The notes below the pieces were generated by a model. That model was not told the origin of the DNA, made no database searches, and saw only the letters and a list, made by a program, of their open reading frames with translations. Shown piece after piece: positions 61,913 to 64,000 of a stretch of DNA of 64,000 nucleotides (position 1 is the stretch's first letter; each line of letters opens with the position of its first letter). This DNA is from Nitrospira sp. (GTDB lineage: Bacteria; Nitrospirota; Nitrospiria; Nitrospirales; Nitrospiraceae): NCBI GenBank assembly GCA_020853775.1, contig JADYYH010000010.1, positions 1 through 64,000 of the forward strand. Direction: 5' to 3'. Both the position numbers and the translations under genes were made by a program.

Positions 61913-63229
61913 TCACTCTGTGGCCAGACGAGTCGGGCTCCCGGCAAGCAGTTGATGGATGGCCTCCCCGGCCACGCGCTGCCCCTCCCCCGTCCAATGC
62001 GTGTCATCGGGAAGATAGGTCAATACGCCCTGTGCGGCGGCTTCGCGAAGCGGCGGAGTCAGATCGAGAAATTCGATCTCCGGCGCGAGTTGCTTCAGGA
62101 TCGCCGCCACCTCTTCGGGCAGCTCGTTCAGCGGCCATTCCCTCATTTCCACTGTGAGGGGCTCGAAGTTTTCCAACCCCTGATGCACCCGATGTTTCAC
62201 CGGGGCAAACGCCACCACGAAGCGAATGCCTTGTTGGCGACTCGTCTGATAGGCCTCGGCTAAAATTGATCGCAGCCGCTCCAGGCGCAGTCTGTCCGTG
62301 GCCTTCAATGCCCCGAGCTTCTCCCCGAAGTACAACAAGGTTTCCTTTCCCTCCATGTCCTGAAACCGTCCACGCAGACGCAAATAATCGGAGTGTGGCA
62401 CACATCCTTGCGCGGCTTTGCGTGAGACGAGCAGAAGATTTCTCGTCAACGAGCGCATCCAATAGTCATCGTGCGCGGCCCTCATATCGGGTACGACACT
62501 CACCTCCTGATCTTCCGGGTCCAATTGATAGAGATCGTTTCCCTCAAAAAATACCCACACAATCGTCTTCGGCTGCAGGGCCAGCGCATATCGCTTCAAC
62601 ACAACGAGTTCCTGCTCCGGCCCATAGCCGCTGATGCCTAAATTCGCGACGGACGTGCGTAACCGATGGCTTAATTGCGTGGTCAGGAGAGTGGCGCCGG
62701 GCAGCATGGGCGATTCGACATAGGAATCACCGATGACTACGACGTCCGCCCGGTCCATATCCGTATCGTTTCGAAATCCCCGATGGTCATACCGGAGGTC
62801 AAAGCGTTCCGGAGTATTCGCCGGGAGGCAGAGCGCTTCACCGATATTCCCCCGCATATAGAACCCTTGCTCGCGGTAATGCGCCTCACGCCGGTATCCG
62901 AGTTCCGGATCACGGACATACCCGGACCGATCGAACCATTCACGCCCATGGGTACCGAACAAGGTTTGGTAATTGAGGAGTCCCACCACGCCCAACAATT
63001 CGGCCGTCCCCAGCACCATGATCCCGCACAGGGTCATCAGGACGAACCGACCCTGAATCTCCTTGCGCGGCAGATCGGAGAGAAGGGCGTACAGGCCCCA
63101 ACACAACAGATAGCCGGCAATGAGGTTGTCCACTAGATGTCTCGTGCTGGTGACCCCCGTCAGCCATGACACCACGCATGCCCCAAGAAATATCACCAAC
63201 GTCAACCATGCCGCCTTATGTTCCACCAC
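61913..63229 (-). CDS. Membrane-anchored SGNH-hydrolase-like protein
   Basis: The protein has 438 residues from a GTG at 63229, chosen because GGGAGG lies seven nt upstream; an ATG at 63304 precedes Cys-rich sequence unlike a protein. Two or three hydrophobic segments (about 10-85) are followed by an extracellular SGNH domain with VVVIGDSYVESPML (nucleophile Ser) and PDDTHWTGEGQRVAGEAIHQ (catalytic Asp/His). Such proteins O-acetylate or deacetylate polysaccharides. The chain length and motif spacing suit an AlgJ/AlgX-like or related enzyme, though the partner acyltransferase is absent. Confidence 0.83.
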   Translation of the reverse strand: MVEHKAAWLTLVIFLGACVVSWLTGVTSTRHLVDNLIAGYLLCWGLYALLSDLPRKEIQGRFVLMTLCGIMVLGTAELLGVVGLLNYQTLFGTHGREWFDRSGYVRDPELGYRREAHYREQGFYMRGNIGEALCLPANTPERFDLRYDHRGFRNDTDMDRADVVVIGDSYVESPMLPGATLLTTQLSHRLRTSVANLGISGYGPEQELVVLKRYALALQPKTIVWVFFEGNDLYQLDPEDQEVSVVPDMRAAHDDYWMRSLTRNLLLVSRKAAQGCVPHSDYLRLRGRFQDMEGKETLLYFGEKLGALKATDRLRLERLRSILAEAYQTSRQQGIRFVVAFAPVKHRVHQGLENFEPLTVEMREWPLNELPEEVAAILKQLAPEIEFLDLTPPLREAAAQGVLTYLPDDTHWTGEGQRVAGEAIHQLLAGSPTRLATE

Positions 63230-63557
63230 GCACGGTCCTCCCTGCTCACAACGGCTGCAGCAACGGCCGGCTTCAGCGCAGGCCACAGCGCGCGACGAAT
63301 CCACGCTTCACATCCTGAACGGGTGTCCAGTAATACTAAACAGGTTTTAGCCTGATCCGGAAGGTCTGAGAAGCTGGGGATATCCCTAGCGGGCGGCGGC
63401 CAGAAAAAGATGACGGCCAGCCACAGCCCGGAGGACAACAGATCGCAGAAGGACAGAAACGTCACGCATTCTTGAGACTCACCACAAAAACGTGTTACAC
63501 AGGTAAAAAGGCGGATTTGCGCGTTCCACTTTAGGCAGGCGTTGGCACGAGCCCCTG
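63230..63557. other. Gap with no gene, one near-palindrome
   Basis: This divergent gap separates the leftward SGNH gene from the rightward HTH-cupin gene. It holds the GCTGGGGATATCCCTAGC near-palindrome (63373-63390) and presumably both promoters. I could not assign a convincing -35/-10 pair to either gene. Confidence 0.5.
63373..63390. promoter_or_regulatory. Near-perfect 18-bp palindrome
   Basis: GCTGGGGATATCCCTAGC is palindromic except for one base in each half. It lies between two divergent genes, one of which encodes a DNA-binding regulator. An operator role is a guess. Confidence 0.35.
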
Positions 63558-64000
63558 ATGACCGACATCGCAAAGAAAAAGAAGCCGGCCAGACGTCCCC
63601 TATCCTCCCCGACCAAAGCCGAAGTGCACGTGGGCGACATTGTCCGGCGGCTCCGCAAATCTCTTCACCTTTCAGTACGAACACTCGCCGACAAGTGCGG
63701 CTTCTCGCCCAGCTTCATCTCTCAGGTCGAACTACGCCAGGCCTCGCCGTCTATTGCCTCCACGGAAAAGATTGCGTCCGCGTTAGGCGTCACCCTGGGA
63801 GAATTTTTTCGCGCCATCGACCCTACGCCTCCTGCCATCATCCGGTCGGATGCCAGACCGGTCGTGCAAAGCGAATGGTCTCGCGCAAAAATCGAAGCGC
63901 TCGGGCCGTTCAACAAGGACAGTCAGTTTGAGCCCATGGTCATTACAATCCAGCCGGGCGGAGCCAGCGGGCACAAACCCTACGTACGCCAGGCTGAACA
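63558..64000 (+). CDS. HTH-XRE/cupin transcriptional regulator, N-terminal part
   Basis: The frame from ATG 63558 runs off the right edge, giving 147 residues. It has a basic N terminus (MTDIAKKKKPARRP) and an XRE helix-turn-helix (about 26-83; IVRRLRKSLHLSVRTLADKC then GFSPSFISQVELRQASPSIA). The beginning of a cupin domain follows (MVITIQPGGASGHKPYV, about 128-144). This is the PuuR-like or SutR-like regulator architecture. The ligand is unknown. Confidence 0.87.
   Translation, partial: MTDIAKKKKPARRPLSSPTKAEVHVGDIVRRLRKSLHLSVRTLADKCGFSPSFISQVELRQASPSIASTEKIASALGVTLGEFFRAIDPTPPAIIRSDARPVVQSEWSRAKIEALGPFNKDSQFEPMVITIQPGGASGHKPYVRQAE

Noticed and set aside
1..64000. A CRISPR array, prophage or transposase
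   Set aside because: No regularly spaced direct repeats of 24-40 bp and no integrase, transposase or phage structural gene were seen in the window.

Overview
The window is GC-rich bacterial chromosome with dense genes, short gaps and few mobile features. The gene content fits a Nitrospira-like member of the Nitrospirota. The pointers are a hemE-hemH-hemG block, a two-subunit biotin-dependent pyruvate carboxylase of the kind found in CO2-fixing reductive-TCA bacteria, an NtrY/NtrX pair, many small secreted or lipoprotein genes of unknown function, and a palindromic intergenic repeat. This assignment is inferred from protein resemblance; there is no rRNA in the window to confirm it.

Layout. 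0-2.6 kb: a partial gene, a possible small membrane peptide, tRNA-Ala(CGC) and purM-purN. 2.7-9.6 kb: a palindromic repeat, ntrY-ntrX, a DUF1844 gene, mazG and a membrane-anchored orphan. 9.2-13.5 kb: the haem operon hemE-hemH-hemG plus an orphan. 13.8-18.7 kb: a fatty-acid desaturase, an EamA exporter, small orphans, an FmdB-type zinc ribbon and two exported proteins. 18.9-26.3 kb: pycA-pycB, an alpha/beta-hydrolase lipoprotein, a thiol-peroxidase lipoprotein behind a promoter with a palindromic operator, a soluble transhydrogenase and TenA. 26.3-28.6 kb: an accessory, more A/T-rich patch with a nuclease-like orphan and a DUF4258/DUF2283 pair lying between two 88-bp direct repeats. 28.7-36.3 kb: a HEAT-repeat protein, a CsgG/FlgO-like protein, thiD, a 12-helix histidine-bearing membrane protein, a hydrolase and a triplicated BACON-like secreted protein behind a sigma-54 promoter. 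36.4-47.8 kb: a sulfatase-modifying-factor-like protein, methyltransferase, MOSC, prmA, a membrane MutS-like ATPase, a three-domain Aas protein, an amidohydrolase, an ECF sigma factor and a DUF4384 membrane protein. 47.9-53.7 kb: lipoproteins, tandem structured repeats, an RnfD-like protein continuous in frame with DUF2330, and a tandem universal stress protein. 53.7-64 kb: a full-length Lhr helicase, a receiver-only regulator with a detached zinc module, a histidine kinase/NarL pair, an epimerase, an SGNH protein and the start of an HTH-cupin regulator.

The most informative signals are regulatory and structural. Several genes have a -10 box only 6-10 nt before the start codon, which suggests leaderless mRNAs; one of these appears to drive a 10-codon leader peptide coupled to the CsgG/FlgO-like gene. 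The sigma-54 promoter at 34.48 kb and the NtrX activator at 2.8 kb may belong to one regulon, but nothing in the sequence links them directly. I see no CRISPR array, prophage, transposase or complete defence island. The nearest thing to a mobile cassette is the repeat-flanked DUF4258/DUF2283 pair.
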